Part shown: positions 36,255-49,405 of the stretch, piece by piece
Position numbering within the stretch: position 1 is the first letter of the stretch
Layout: each line of letters opens with the position of its first letter
From: Pseudocercospora fijiensis CIRAD86
Taxonomy: Eukaryota > Ascomycota > Dothideomycetes > Mycosphaerellales > Mycosphaerellaceae
Direction of reading: 5' to 3'
NCBI RefSeq assembly: GCF_000340215.1
Contig: NW_006921533.1
Location: forward strand, 1,906,549-1,970,548
Length of the DNA stretch: 64,000 bases
Position numbers and translations under genes: made by a program
The notes under the pieces: generated by a model
Told to the model about the DNA's origin: nothing
What the model saw: the letters and a program-made list of their open reading frames with translations, nothing else
Databases searched by the model: none

Positions 36255-36283
36255 CCTAATACTACCCCGGGGGTAATACTAGG
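36255..36283 (+). repeat. CCCCGGGG palindrome 1 (B, before ORF1)
   Basis: TAATACTACCCC arm, then GGGGG and a TAATACTAGG arm. About 640 nt after the 5' LTR. Confidence 0.85.
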
Positions 36284-36389
36284 AGAAATAGCCTAATATA
36301 CTATTCTCTCGCGTAGCAATACTATAACAAACCAAACAAACTAAAGACACTAAAAACACGTTTATATAGCATTTTATTGCGACTTTATA

Positions 36390-39300
36390 TAGCATTTTAT
36401 TTCAACAATTTTACTAACAATCGAATAAGCTCTAGCTCTAGCGAAAACAAGCATTAAGAATTAGCGGAATCCTCTAAATCCGAAACCGCCCCTAATCCTA
36501 TTAACGAAGAAATTAGGTGGCGACTAGTTAATATAAGTAAGCCTCCTACGCCCTCTACGCTAGAGGCGCTCTATAATGTTATTATAAAGATAATAGAGAA
36601 GCAAACTAAACTTCTCCGTTAAAACAAGCGTCGCCCGCTAGAACTAGGGAGTACGGCAAATCCCTTGTTCGAAGGGTAGAACGCTATAGCATATATAGAG
36701 CGTTTTAAGGAAGGCCTAATTAAGTACGAGCTCGATAGAGAGTCCGACTAGTATAAGATCCGGTCCCTTACGAGGACTACTAGCACTAAGCTTTACCGAA
36801 CCCTTAGAACCCTAGTTAGCTACCTAGAAAAGGACGACAAGTCTAATACTAACTAGGAGGTCTTTAAGTTAGCCTTTCTAAGGGAGTATTAGGAGCGCGA
36901 TAGCCGTCGCATTAAAGGCAGTCGCGCGTAGCTCGAGACCCTCTACTTAGTAAGGCGCACTAAGGATAACGACCTAAAGGGGTATATCCGCGAATTTGTC
37001 GAGTTAGCGGATAGTATCGAGTAGAGTAACCTCGAGAACTCTTAGAGAACGAGGCTACTCCTCTAGGGATTGCCGTAGCCTATAGCTTAGTATATCTTCC
37101 GTCGCTGCAAGCTTAGCGAGGCCGATCCTAAGAGCTTTAGGAAATACAAAGAGGTCCTAGTATATATTAAGGCCGATATTAATAGTATAGCCGATACGAG
37201 GAAGTTATCTACGGCGAAGACCGGAATAACCTAGCGCAGATTAGGAAAGAAGCCTTAGGAAACAAGGGACCTAAGTTCCTTCCTAAATCGCAAAGTAGTC
37301 CTAAGACCGTAACTCCTACTATTACTAAGCACTCTTAGGATGTCGCGGACTTAGCTAAATCCCTAGCCTAGCTAAACCTAAATGCGAAAGCATTATAGCG
37401 AGTTAGGGAGGTTATTAATGCTACTATACTAGGCGATGTACTACTAGTCTACTAGGTTTTAGATCCTAACTACCCTAAAGCCCCTTTAGTAGATGTCTAC
37501 GCTATATGGAAGATCTATTCTAACCTAGATAGTAAGTGCTAGATATATAGCGGGTTTAAACATATCTAATCGTCCTACCCTATCTAGAAAGAGCTTCTTA
37601 AAAAGAAGCTTATTATATAAGTAAATAGCCGATTCTACTATATAGACACCGGCGATAAGATTGATTTCGAATAGGATCGGAGAGCCCCGAAGCTACCTTA
37701 GCTAAAGACCCTTCTAGAAAAGAAGTATAGCGGCAAGATCGAGTTTAAAGATACTAGGAATAGTACTCTCGCCGCTATTGCTAAACGAGAAACTTAGAAG
37801 GTTAGGGCAAAACAGGTTAAGGAGCGGAGCAGTAATAGTACTACTAAGCCTATTAAGGTCAATTTCGTTTCTTAGGACCCGGACGTAGTTACTAATGTTT
37901 ACGCGGTTACTAAGAACAGTATAGATGTCTACGCTACTATACGGTCTTAGACCTAGTCCTAAAACAAGGGCAAGAGCCCTTAGAACCCTACTCGCCCTAG
38001 TGCGGCAGCCCCTACTAGGGTACTAAAGAACAAGGCGGCCGACAAGGCTAAGCAATAGCGAGAGTTAACCGCTAAAACTAAGACTCTCTAGATAGCTATA
38101 GACCGTGCTACCCGATCTAGTACCGCACCTAGCACCGCACCTAGTACCCTACCTATAGAAAGCCTAGTTGTCCTAGAGACTCTAGAGGTCGATATAGAGG
38201 ATATTACTACCGATATTAGTAGTACCCTAGGCCTAGCTAACCTACCTGCCTATAAACGGAAGTTATCCGATCTAAAGAGCTTTCGCTTTAATAGGTATAT
38301 AAAAAAGTATAGTACTAGGCCGGCTAACTCCTTAGACACAAAGGCAAACGCTCTCTTCTAGGCTTTATAGTTCCTAGACCTTAAGTCTAACGTGTCTATA
38401 GGAGAGCTACTAGTATACGGTTTGCCTACTAACCTATTCTAGAGCCGAATCCCTAACGATGCTACCTTTATAAAAGACCTCGCTACCTTCCGAAGGAAAC
38501 AGGGACGAGAGGACTATATTAACGTCTCTTCCCTATAGTTCCTTCCTAAATTTTCAGGTGCCTAAGAGTTAGTAGAAGGCGAATTAGTGACCTACGAGAA
38601 CTAAGAGACTATCGATAATGCTAACGAAGAGGGAGTTAAGGAGATAGGCCGAGGGGATAGTAATAATCCCGACCCTACTCTAGTTTTAGTCTCTATTAAG
38701 GCTATCCGGTTTACTAGCTAACAAATCGGTCGAGTAGGACCTCCTCGACCTAAGGAACTTTATTCTATCCCTAATAATATAGACCTTTCCGTAGTTACCC
38801 GTTCCTTCGCTATCGTTCCCGCTATCTATATTTAAGTTACTATCGGGAGCTATAGTTAATAGATGCTAGCAATGCTTAATAATAGTTCGGAGTTACTTAT
38901 TATAAGTAAGCGTTAGGCTAAACAACTTAGGCTACTAATAAACAGAGACATTTCCCTCGGTATATAGGGAGTAAATAGGGAGGTTACGCTAGTAGGTACT
39001 TGCTATAATGTTATAGTAGACGCCTTCGGCATATGCTTTTCCTTTACCTTCTAGATTGCCGCCGACCTAAATACGCTAATTATTCTAGGTCGACTATAGT
39101 CTCGTATAACCTATAGTATCTAGCGCAACTACGACGATAGCTTTTAGAAGGGAACTATCGCTAACTAGAAGGGCAACCGAGTCGTATTTACTAGTTATAT
39201 CGGCAACACTAGCTATAAGTCCTACGAGGATATCCTTACTACTTCTAAACGGTCTTCGGGAAACGCTACGGCGCGGTTGTAAGACCGGCAATCTGCGCTA

Positions 39301-39470
39301 TAAGTTAGTATAGCTTAAATAGGTTATTTCTAGAAGTGCGCCGCTCCTTACGTTAAGGCAAGTTTCTAGACTCTATACTAAGAAGACGAGTGCTCGAAGC
39401 GATAGCGAGTATAATACAACGACTACCTATACCTGCTATACTAGTTAAGGTAATAATGCTATCTTATATA
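36390..39470 (+). pseudogene. Element B ORF1: gag with retropepsin-like domain
   Basis: A long frame with mostly TAG interruptions and probably one or two frame shifts near 37,250. It shows a gag core (NPLFEG, YIERFKEGLIKYELDRESD) and further on a segment resembling the DUF4100-associated gag of other Ty3/Gypsy elements. Near 38,770-39,110 it ends in a retropepsin-like stretch (AIVPAIYI, then LIILGRLWSR). Start and end are approximate. Confidence 0.65.
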
Positions 39471-39533
39471 TCGTCGCCGGAGGTATTACTACCGGACGCG
39501 GATCTACCCGAACTAACTAATTAGAGCGCGAGT

Positions 39534-39560
39534 CTAATACTACCCCGGGGGTATTATTAC
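39534..39560 (+). repeat. CCCCGGGG palindrome 2 (B, ORF1/ORF2 boundary)
   Basis: TAATACTACCCC and GGGGGTATTATTA arms; lies between the retropepsin-like end of ORF1 and the start of pol. Confidence 0.88.
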
Positions 39561-39599
39561 GAATCTAACGTTTTCGCCGGCGTTATAAATTAGGACTAC

Positions 39600-42500
39600 T
39601 AGCTACATACCTATCGACTTAAGGAAACTTCTAAAGAAGTTTACGCGCTGTTTTGTTACGCTAATCTCTAAGCCTAGCGATAAAGAGAGCGAGCTCGGGT
39701 TCGACAATCGATTAGTATATATACCCTATATAAAAGGGTAGCCGATAAGATTAAGCCTATAAAGGGCAGCGTATATATTACCGATAGGTCTAATCCTAGC
39801 GGAAATCCTAACTAGCGACAGAAGTGCCTTAATTAGGAAGCGACACTACTACCTAGGGATAGTCCGTACGATTAGAAATACATTACTAAGAAGTTCTCTA
39901 CTATCCCTAGGGGGTTAAGGCTAATAGAGGAGAGGCTTGCGAAAGTCAAACCTAGTATCGAGCTTTCGGATCGTAAACTGGATTTGCTATACGAGCTTCT
40001 ATATAATCGCGAGGCCGTATTAGTATATAACTTCACTTACCTAGGCAGAATAAATCCGGAGGTTGCCCCTCCGTAGAGGATCCGAACGATCGAATATAAG
40101 CCTTAGGCCTACCTAGGTTTTAAGCTAAACCTAAGCCTACGAGGTATAGTTAAGGATATAATACGACAGCGTATAAAGGCTAGTACCTTAGAACCTTCCT
40201 ATACCTCGTATCGCAATCTATACTTCCTAGTTTAGAAGAAAACAGCTCCTAGGGAACTAAAGAAGTACCGTCTAATTAACGCTATATAAAAGTTTAACGC
40301 AGTTACGATTAGAGATACTAACCTCCCTCCGGAGACTAATAGGTTCTCGGAAGCTTTTGCTAACTATGTTATAGCCTTACTAGTTAATGTTTTCTCGGGC
40401 TACGACTAGATCCCTCTCTATCCTAATAGCCGCGACCTTACTAGTTTCGAGATACCTCTTAGGCTATATAGACAAACTACCCTTCCCTAAGGGGCAACTA
40501 ACTCCGTAGCCTAGTTCGTTCGCATTATAAACTAAGTCCTCGCGGCCTATATCTCCTATATAGCGATGCCTTTCCTCGACGACATCGGCATTAAGGGCCC
40601 TAAAACTAGGTACGATAATAAAGAAGTAGAGCCTAGTATCCGTAGGTTCTTTCTCGAATACATTTAGAACCTCGATAGTATCTTCTACGACCTAGAGCGA
40701 GCTAACCTAACGGTATATAGGGAGAAGCTTTAGCTCCTATACAAACGAATAAACATTGTCGGGTTTGTAACTAATAAGAACGGCCGCTATCCTAATAATA
40801 TACGGGTCCTAAAGATAGTATCCTAGCTAGATCCTACCTATTAGAAGGATGTCCGAACCTAGCTTAGAGTAGTCTCCTACTTCCGTATCTAGGTCGAGAA
40901 CTTTGTATTAGTATATAAGCCCTTATACGCCTTACTTAAGAAGGATACTAAATTCGAATAGACCTCCGTTTACTAAGCGGCTAAGAATACGGTAACTAAG
41001 GCGCTCGTTAGCGTACCTATACTAACATCTATTAACTACTTAGAGGGTGCGGGTTTAATAATTGTTGCTATCGACTCGAGCGGGGAAGGCTATAGCGAGA
41101 TACTAATATAGTATAACCGTAAGGAGCTATCCTTGCGTTATCCTATAAGGTACGACTCTAGACTATAGAAACCGATCGAGGCCCGATACGATACTAGTAA
41201 GCGAGAATGCCTTAGAGTCTATAAGGCTCTAAAGAAGTTCCGACTATAGCTCTTTAGTATATTCTTTCGCTTAGAAATCGATGCTTAGACGCTAGTCTAT
41301 TAGCTTAACCGTATAGCCTCCGACCTACTAAACTCTACGATAGCTCGGTAGGTTGCCTAGATCTATTTGTTTGATTTCGACGTCTTCTACGTTCCTAGTA
41401 AGAAGCATACTAGACCGGATAGCCTTTCTAGAAGGCCCGCTATAGAAGAGGATATTACCGAGATAATAGAGGAAGAGGATATCGATGCGGTAATTAACCG
41501 CACTTTCTTCGCTACCTTCTATATTAATGCTATACTAGCGATTACTAGGCCTACTACCGACGACTAACCTAGCGACTAACCTAGTAACTAGCCCGACGAA
41601 AGCCCTGCTACTAACGATAACGACTAGGCTAAAGCTAAGGCGGATAAACTAGAGAGGGATAATATCCTTAATAGGGTCTACTCCGACGACTCCTATTATA
41701 TCGCCTACTTCCTAACCTATACGAAGAAAGCGCCTAGCCTATTAAAGAGTTAATATTGTTAGGTTATTCGCTATTCTCGACGATTCCTAGTTAAAGATCG
41801 AATCCTTTAGCGATAAGCGATAGTTAATATACCTCTCTAGCGTATTATTAGCGACCTAGCGGCCCGATAAGAGATCCTTCGTTCCGTTTACGATAAGCTC
41901 GGCTACCGGGCGGCGGAGGGCACCTTCGATATCCTTCGTCGGCGGTACTAGTAGGATAGCGTATAGGCTAATGTCTCCCGCTACTATAAGAGCTATCCTA
42001 AGTGCAATTTTAGGAATAGCTACCGACGTCTAGGAGAGCTGCGTATTCCTACTACCTAATTAGTCGGAGAGCAATAGTATAGCGATAGGGTCTATCTTAG
42101 TCGCAATAATAGCTTATATATTATTCGAGAGGGTCTTTCTCGATAGCCGGAGGCCTATTATTTCTATAAGGGCTACGGCGCTATTAATGCTCGTAACATA
42201 GCTACCTTCCTATTTAAAGATCTGTTTTGCCGCTAGGGAACACCCTACGAGATTATCTTAGATAACGCTACGAACAATATAGCTAAAGAAGTTTAAGTAC
42301 TACTTGTTTCGTATAGGGCGAAGAACGTTCGCATCTCCCCGTACTATCCCTAGTCGAATGCTATTATTAAGCGTAGCTATCGGTCTTTAATTAATGCCCT
42401 ATCTAAGATAACTAATAGAGGGGACAGGTCCGTTCCTATCTCTACCCGCGTTCCGGCCCTTCTCTAAGTAGATCGAACTACTATTATCGATACGACTAGA

Positions 42501-43283
42501 CTTACGCTAGTAGAGCTTATAATTAGGAGGGACGCCGTTCTTCCTATTAAGTTGTCCTATCGTACGTATAGCGTTTGCGATTAGGGGTCTGTTCGTACTA
42601 GAGCGGATCTCCTTACTCTATACGCTAAGGCTCTTAAAGATATAACTACTACTTCTTAGGAGGGACTTGCTCGACAACGTCGCCTTCGTAAGGAGGCTAA
42701 GTAGTATTTCGACGACTATAATGCTGTTAACTAGGAGCCTCTAAAGGTTAGCGATATAGTTCTCCTATACCGGTCGGAGCTAGAATATAGTTACTCCTAT
42801 AAGCTAGCCTTTAAATAGAAAGGGCCTTATAGAGTATAGGAGGTCCTTTACGATAGTTCTACGTGCCGTCTTTAGGAACTTAATAGCGCAACCCTAAAGC
42901 ACTCGTGCCCCCGGGCTAACCTAAAAAAGGTCGTCGAATTAAGAGAGCCTGCCCGCCCTCCCCCGACTAAGGAGGAAGTTAATGCCTCTATAGACCCTCT
43001 GCCTACCTTAGATGCCTATCGAGAGGAGGATCCTACCGCGATTATAGATCCTATTCTGCCCGACAACTGTGCGTATCCCTAGATACGTCTTAGTAAGCTA
43101 TTAGGAATAACTTATAAAGAAAGGGAGGGTTATATACGTATTAATTGCGCGTAGAGCATTTCCGATATTAATTCCGATAGTAAACTAGACTTCTAGCTAT
43201 CTAACTCTAACTCCGAGGAGGAGCTCGACTAGTCTAGCGACGAAGACCGCCTAGAATTATAGCTAGATCCCGAGACTAAATAA
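39600..43283 (+). pseudogene. Element B ORF2: pol (RT, RNase H, integrase)
   Basis: Reverse transcriptase core with KYRLINAI, AVTIRDTNLPPETNRF and an intact L-D-D in MPFLDDIGIKGP (40575-40583). RNase H follows, then FDVFYVPSKKHTRPDSLSRR (41367 onward, uninterrupted to 41567). In the integrase the zinc-site text VYDKLGYR has Tyr where His is expected. The frame ends at TAA 43281-43283, downstream of a Pro-rich ARPPPTKEEVNAS tail without a chromodomain. Text of this type matches the long-gag Gypsy lineage seen in basidiomycetes and ascomycetes. Confidence 0.8.
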
Positions 43284-43521
43284 TTGCTTGTCTTTCCCTG
43301 CCTCTATTACGTTGTTTTCCTTACCTTCTCCGCGCTGTTAATATAGTACCGCCCTATAGCTTTAGTCCTTACTACTTATTCCTACGGTATTAATACTTAT
43401 AGTTGTTGCCCTCTTTTGCTTTTACTTTGTCTATTGTTTTGCTCTTTAGCCTTCGAGATGTTGCTATAACTTTATTCCTTTGCTCTTGTTTCCTTAGATA
43501 GAACTATACGAGGCGTGTTTT

Positions 43522-43550
43522 CCTAATAATATCCTAGGGGTAGTATTAGG
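43522..43550 (-). repeat. CCCCGGGG palindrome 3 (B, after pol)
   Basis: Inverted orientation and RIP-altered: TAATAATATCCT left arm, AGGGGTAGTATTA right arm. Equivalent of the copy at 61251 in B-prime. Confidence 0.8.
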
Positions 43551-43828
43551 AAAATAGCCGAACCTAACCCTCTCCCTTCCTAGCTCTTAGATAGACATAG
43601 CAACCTAGGCCGATAGCCTCTAAGAATAGGGACCTTAGGCTATTAAGCTTAGCGTTTAGAAGGAGGAAGAAGGAAGAAGGTAAACGTATAGACTACCTTT
43701 ACATACTTGCTAATATAAAAGGTAATGCTGCATCTATAACGGCAGTACTATAGGCTAACGCACTAACGAATTAGCTACGCTAGGCCTAGGCGACTTGCTC
43801 CTCGTTACCGAGTATCTCTAGAGAAAAG

Positions 43829-43855
43829 CTAATGCTACCCCGGGGATATTATTAG
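43829..43855 (+). repeat. CCCCGGGG palindrome 4 (B, before ORF3)
   Basis: TAATGCTACCCC and GGGGATATTATTA arms, 412 nt before the ORF3 ATG. Equivalent of the copy at 60800. Confidence 0.88.
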
Positions 43856-44266
43856 TCCCGCTAACTTCACTACTATAGATTTCTACTAAGGACTCGAACT
43901 AACTAGTTACATTTCGAGTACGCGAGAATCTACGATAGCTAAAAGTTAACAAAGGCGCGTAGTCGCTACTAGCAATTAGCTAGATCGATTGTTAAACTTT
44001 AGCCTACCCTAATAATAAAGAGGTCTCGTATATAGCTTTACTTTTATATATAGCCGTTATCCGTTTGCTTTACTAGCGCGGAATATACGGACTACGTTAC
44101 CTTCGTACTATATTTAAAGCGAGCTTCCTAAGCTCCTTCTTCTACTCGATTACTAACTAACTCGCTACCGCCTAACTATCCCCCCCCTTCTATCTAAACC
44201 CTTTAATTATTATTATTAAGCAACGAACACACTTGCAAACTCGTTTATAATCTACTTCGGTCGACT

Positions 44267-47008
44267 ATGTCTTCCGGCGCCTCGAATCCGCTAGGCGCTA
44301 GTAGTAGTAACGACCTACCTACCCCTATTAACCTAAGCCTAGCTGCCCTAGTTCCGATCGAAGCCCTATCCGATAGCGCCTTAGCTACTGCAACTAGCCT
44401 CGAGCACTACTTCTAGATCGTTACTGCCCTTAAAGACTCTTAAGAGAAGATCTAGAACGCTCGTACCCTACTACGCGTTATTAATAGGAACATTAAGAAG
44501 GCCGCTATCTTAGTTACGTACGGTATAAACAACTTGCGTTAGTCTATCGGTAAGCGTATCTTTAAGCGCGAGGTTCTTAACGATATAGATATCGAACAAG
44601 CCTTTCCTATCGTCTATAGCCTCGAGATAGCCGGCACCTAGATTCGCTTACGCTTTAAGACCCTCGACTAGGCCTTCGAATACTAGGGAGGACTAAGTAG
44701 TCTTCCTAAGAGCCTTATTAACTTCGCCTACGGTAGACAAGAGCGTACTAAGTAGGTCTCTTCGTTCGTTAACAAGTACAAGGTCCGTCGTTAAGGCGCC
44801 GAGTATCTTTCCCGTACTATAATCTATCGCGTATTTACCGCTAGCAAGAAGGTAGGCAAGTAGCTACTTAACTTGTCCTTTACGCTTAACGACTTTACGA
44901 TAGCCTACTAGAAGAAGTACTACGATGCGATTGTCTAGGTCGATCTTAACGTATAGATAACTAAGGATCTACTAAAAGAGAAGGGCTATCGCATTAATAG
45001 TATAGGCTTTATTATTAAGGGTTAAGAGGCTCCTATCGTTAATGTCCTTAAACGTAAGGCTCTTCGCCTAGAAACTAAGGCCGATACGGCTGCTAGTCTT
45101 ACGCTCGCTATAGAAATGTAGGCTAAAGATCGTCGCTCGACCTATAACCGTAAAGTCCCTTAAGAAGTTCAAAACGAGCGCGCTAAGGCCGAAGTAGCGC
45201 GTAAGAAGGCATTGTATGCTCGCTAGGCCCTCCGTAAGGCTACTAAGAAGTATAGCACTCCTTCTAGTACTAACTATAGTACTAACTATAGTAACTCGGA
45301 TATTAATATACTAGATATACTACTAGAAGATGTCTCCTCCGAAGGCTCCTTTAGCGAGCGTAGAGATAGAGGCCTCTCGCTAATCCTATTAACTAAGAAT
45401 ATCTATAGTTCTTGCAAGGGCGACTCTATTACGTACCTTATTACTAATATCGATATAGTTCCTAAAGCCGATATAGGCAAAGCTCCTACCGCCCTATCTA
45501 TCTATTAACAGCTCGACGACCTTAGTAAGCTAGGTAAAGAGCGGTTTACTATATATACTAACTATATTAAAAAGGCCGCTAAGGTCTATAGTCTCTATAC
45601 TAGTGCTAAGGCGAGTGTCCTCGTCGGTCGCCTATTAAAGATTAGTCGCGAGGTTGCTAATTAGGATACCTTTACTACCCTTAAGACTAGTTATACTAAC
45701 TAGTTTCCTAGACGCCCTACTACCGCCCCGACCTCCCTAGGACTCTACGCATTTAACTCTACTAGCACTGTTACTCGCGATCTTACGCTAACTAAGCGTC
45801 GGTATAAGTTAATTACTAGCCTTCTTAGCTAAGACACTTCCTTCGACCGCTTTCGTTAGACTAGCAATACTATCTTCCCTCGAGTCTTCGGTTAGATATA
45901 GTCGCCTCGTAGAGCGCACCTTCCTCTTATCGTCGACCTAATATAGGAGGAGTTTTGTATATTCTTTTAGCATATACATAAACTGCCTAAGTCTAAGTAG
46001 GAAGGCTGTAATGCTTTTTAAACCTATAGAGTAAGCAACCAAATCGTCCGTTAGCATCCCGCCTTATAGCTCTTAGCCGTTACCCTTCGACCTAATTACG
46101 TATACGAGCTTATCTCCGTCCCTAAGCCTACTAAGCACTTTAAGGTAGGTAATAGCGGTTATAAGAACTGCCCTACTAAGGAGACTTCTCGTCTTGGACA
46201 AGATATAGTTAAGCTCGTAGCTAGTAAGGGTGCTAGCTATCTGCGTATTAAGGTTTCTCTTATATCTAAAGATAAGACCGCCTATTTAACTATTATCGAG
46301 GGCATATACGAACTAGAGGTCTTCGAGAACTAGGTCGAGAAGCTTAATGCCTATAGCCTAGTTCTACTAAACAAGATTAGTAAGCTTACTAACAAGTACC
46401 TTACTAACGACGACCTCGGTTATATATTCGATAGTTAGCCTAACGAAGGCGAGGCAGCTTAGTAGATCCTTAACCCTCTAAAAGAATGCGAAGTCTCTGT
46501 TTAGATACTATACCTTCTATATAGCGATCTAAAGCCTAAGAGCGACCGTATATTAATCGACCTAGGTTACTCTCGTATTATCGACGATACTAAGATTAAG
46601 GGCTACGACAACTTAACCGTCGCTAAGGTTACTAAGGCGTACCGCAATCTAACCGCCCTTCTAGGTTCTAATACCTTTGTACCGTTCGCCTTCCCTGCCG
46701 CTATCTTAGTCGAAGGCCTTAGTTGTATTTCCGATACCCTAGTCGGTAGAATTCCTTAGTTAAGTTACGTTGTTTAGAACGAAGTTAAACAAATCCTCTA
46801 GTTTAGTAAGGAGGAGCTTAAGGACTATCTACGCGAGTAGGAGAAGGCTATATAAGACAAGGCTGCTAACCTCCTCGTTAATTAAGCTCACTTCGAAGCA
46901 GAGTACTTTAGTACTAATAGCTTTAACACCTACGGAGGAGTTTAGGAGAATCGACTAGCTAATAAGGTTATTGCTAGTAAGGATTACGGTACATTAAAGC
47001 AGCAGTAA
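44267..47008 (+). pseudogene. Element B ORF3: 913-codon protein of unknown function
   Basis: One reading frame runs from ATG 44267 to TAA 47006, interrupted only by in-frame TAG/TAA codons of RIP type, with no frame shift. The start reads MSSGASNPLGASSSND. The first half is helical, with a basic coiled stretch (ERAKAEVARKKALYARWALR with a TAG at the Trp) and an STNYSTNYSNSD repeat. The second half is globular-looking (LRPNYVYELISVPKPTKHF, LTNKYLTNDDLGYIFDS). No signal peptide, membrane segment, polymerase, protease or zinc motif is visible, so an envelope role has no support. The inverted copy B-prime keeps the same ORF at 919 codons, with length differences only in multiples of three. Confidence 0.75.
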
Positions 47009-47068
47009 GTTAGCGTAGTAAATTGGATGCTTAGGGAGTTGTTTTTATATAATAATAGAATCTAGGAA

Positions 47069-47093
47069 CAATACTACCCCGGGGGTATTATTG
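47069..47093 (+). repeat. CCCCGGGG palindrome 5 (B, after ORF3)
   Basis: CAATACTACCCC and GGGGGTATTATTG arms, 60 nt after the ORF3 stop. Equivalent of the copy at 57547. Confidence 0.88.
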
Positions 47094-47195
47094 CGGAGTT
47101 TCTAAAAAATAGCCTTAGCTAAGATGCCTAAGGTGCCCTATATAACTGTTTGTTTGTTTTAAGCGCGCAATGTAAAGCGTGTCTAGTTAGACACG

Positions 47196-47209
47196 AAGAA
47201 AGGGAGGGA
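47196..47209 (+). promoter_or_regulatory. Element B polypurine tract
   Basis: GAAGAAAGGGAGGG immediately precedes the 3' LTR, the normal site for plus-strand priming. Confidence 0.75.
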
Positions 47210-47489
47210 TATTAGCTAGTAACCGGCCCTATATACCTAGGCTAAGTTTTAAGCCTATATAAGAGGCCTCCTTCTACATTGTAGATAGAGCACTAACCTC
47301 GTATAGTACATTGTTTATATTACACTTCTATAATGCCTATATTGTAGGGCTCTAGTTATTAGCCTAAGCAACTGTCTTATTATCCTATTATGCTAAACAT
47401 AGCTGCCTATATTGCTATAGGTTATGTTACTCTCGGTAGCCTGTACTATTACTGCTAGTAGTAGTAGTAGTATTAGTTTCCGTCCTTTA
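47210..47489 (+). repeat. Element B 3' LTR
   Basis: 280 nt, partner of 35332-35611. Confidence 0.92.
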
Positions 47490-49097
47490 ATATAATACGT
47501 ACCTCGTTTAATAGCGAGGGTACTATTAAATAACCTTGCGAATAGGGATAGTTAATCGTTTATAGATAAGCTGTTACGTACTTAGTAAAGGGACGCCTTT
47601 GCTATCGAGCGTATTAATAGGCTTGTAAGTAGACGGGCGACTCGATCTAGTAAGAGTAATAGTTAGTCGATCGACGACAAAGGTTACTTAAAGTTTAAGG
47701 GCAGATACTATATCCCCGCTAAACAATCGATTAGATAAGAGCTTTTAAAGAGGCACTATAATAGTAAGCTCGCTAGTTACTATAGTATAGAGAGGTCGTA
47801 CGAGTTACTATCGCGTATATACTACTAGCTAAATAGTAAGCGGCATATAAAGGAGTATATACAGACCTATACAGTATACTAGCGAGTTAAAGCACTAAAG
47901 CACTTACTATTTAGCGAGTTGTCTTTACTCTCTATTCTAAAGAAGCCTTTTATAGAGCTTATAATAGACTTTATTATAGGTCTTCCCCCTGCTAAGCGAA
48001 GAGGAAGCAAAGACGTCTTTAACGCTATACTAGTTATTATAGACCGATTTACTAAGGGTGCTCGCTACATTCCTGCTCGGAAAGATTAGACGGCTATTAA
48101 TATAGCTAAAGCACTATAGAACAATATCTTCTATAGCTATTAGGGAACCCCTAAGGGGATAGTCTCCGATAGGGGCTCGACATTCATATCGCACTATTAG
48201 AGCGAATTATGCCTGCAGCTGAGACTAAAGCATCGGCTATTAATAGCCTTCTATCTATAGACTAACGGTTAAATAGAGAGGCAGAATACTACGCTATAGC
48301 AGTACCTACGTAGCTACATTAATAAGGACCCTAATAGATAGGTTAACCTCTTACAACTAGCTAAATTCGTATATAATAACAGTACCTACTTATTAACTAA
48401 GGTTTCACTATATATAGCTATAATAGGTTAGAACGCTGCTATACTATAAGACCCCCTATCGCTCGAGGCCGAGCGTAAGGAAAGGGAAGCGCGTTAAGTA
48501 CCCGAAATACTAGCGGCTATTAAGAGGGTTTAGAAGATGCGAGAAATCTATACTAAGATAGCCGAGAAGTTAACAAAGGCTCAAGAGTACTAAAAGACCT
48601 ACTACGACAAGCACTATACGCTAATAACCTTTAAACAAGGCGACATAGTTATACTAAGCACTAAGAACCTCCGCATCCGCAAATACCTATTACCTAATAG
48701 TAAAACAAGGCCTAAGCTCGCACTAAGATACATTAGCCTATTTCGTATCCGAGAACCGAAGGGCAATAGCTAGGCCTACTAGTTATAGCTTCTACCTTAT
48801 TACACTATCTATAATACCTTCTATATATCCCTCCTTAAGCCGTACTACCTACGCAAAGGGGATGAAGCACCTGCTAAATCCGAGGATATACTAGCCGATA
48901 GTAAAGAGCTGTAGTCTATAGAGCGCATACTAAAGCATCGGACTAGGAAGGGTAAGAAGGAGTACCTACTAAGATAGTAGGGCTATTTACTAGAATAGGA
49001 CTTATAGGAAGCTAAAGGTTCCTTTAAAGACATAACCGAGTTGTTAGATGAATATTAGACTAGCGTAAAGAACAAGAAGAAGGCTAAAAGCTTATAA
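47490..49097 (+). pseudogene. Element A pol, second part: integrase and chromodomain
   Basis: Integrase with a His/Cys-type N-terminus in which histidines are partly Tyr, catalytic aspartates in IIDFIIGLPP and VSDRGSTFIS, and a glutamate in IERQN. At the C-terminus a chromodomain is readable (ERILKHRTRKGKKEYLLR, then Trp positions as TAG, then ITELLDEY). Chromodomains of this class guide integration to heterochromatin. The frame ends at TAA 49095-49097, 21 nt before a copy of the CCCCGGGG palindrome. Confidence 0.8.
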
Positions 49098-49405
49098 TGT
49101 TACTATTAAGGCCTAGGATTAATACTACCCCCGGGGTGCTATTAGCTAACTAATTAGCTATAAGCAATTGTTAGTAACAAGAGACAATAAGACTATACTA
49201 CTATAGTAAACGCGCACCGAGTGTCAATAAGCGCGCTACGACGCGTTAACTAATTGCCTGCTCTTTTAAGGACTCTACCTCTTTACTAACGCGCCCTATA
49301 GGTCTCTCTCTTGTTCCCTTATTCCGTCGAGGCCTCGAGGCCTAGGCAGTCGGCGCGGCCGGCGCGGCTATATTAGTAACAGTATTGCGGGGTATATTAA
49401 CTTAA
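49098..49405. other. Element A 3' non-coding region, left of C
   Basis: Holds one CCCCGGGG palindrome and a GC-rich patch (49,324-49,370). The last 39 nt (49367-49405) recur with transitions at 54753-54792, beyond element C. Confidence 0.6.
49119..49145 (+). repeat. CCCCGGGG palindrome 6 (A, after pol stop)
   Basis: TAATACTACCCCC and GGGGTGCTATTAG arms, 21 nt after the chromodomain stop codon. Confidence 0.88.

Larger units (their letters stand above)
35332..47489 (+). mobile_element. Element B: 12.2-kb Ty3/Gypsy element with a third ORF
   Basis: Flanked by 280-nt LTRs (35332-35611, 47210-47489). These begin TATTAGC and end CCTTTA, RIP-altered forms of TG...CA. Left flank ATAC and right flank ATAT may be a 4-bp target duplication with one RIP change. 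Order: long leader, ORF1 (gag plus retropepsin-like domain), ORF2 (pol), ORF3 of unknown function, purine tract, LTR. Five copies of a CCCCGGGG palindrome lie at the ORF boundaries. Size and gene content are unusual for the group. Compared with copy B-prime it lacks ~150 nt between pol and ORF3. Confidence 0.87.

Noticed and set aside
44267..47008. ORF3 of element B as a retroviral-type envelope gene
   Set aside because: Position fits, but there is no signal peptide, transmembrane segment or furin-like site; function left open.
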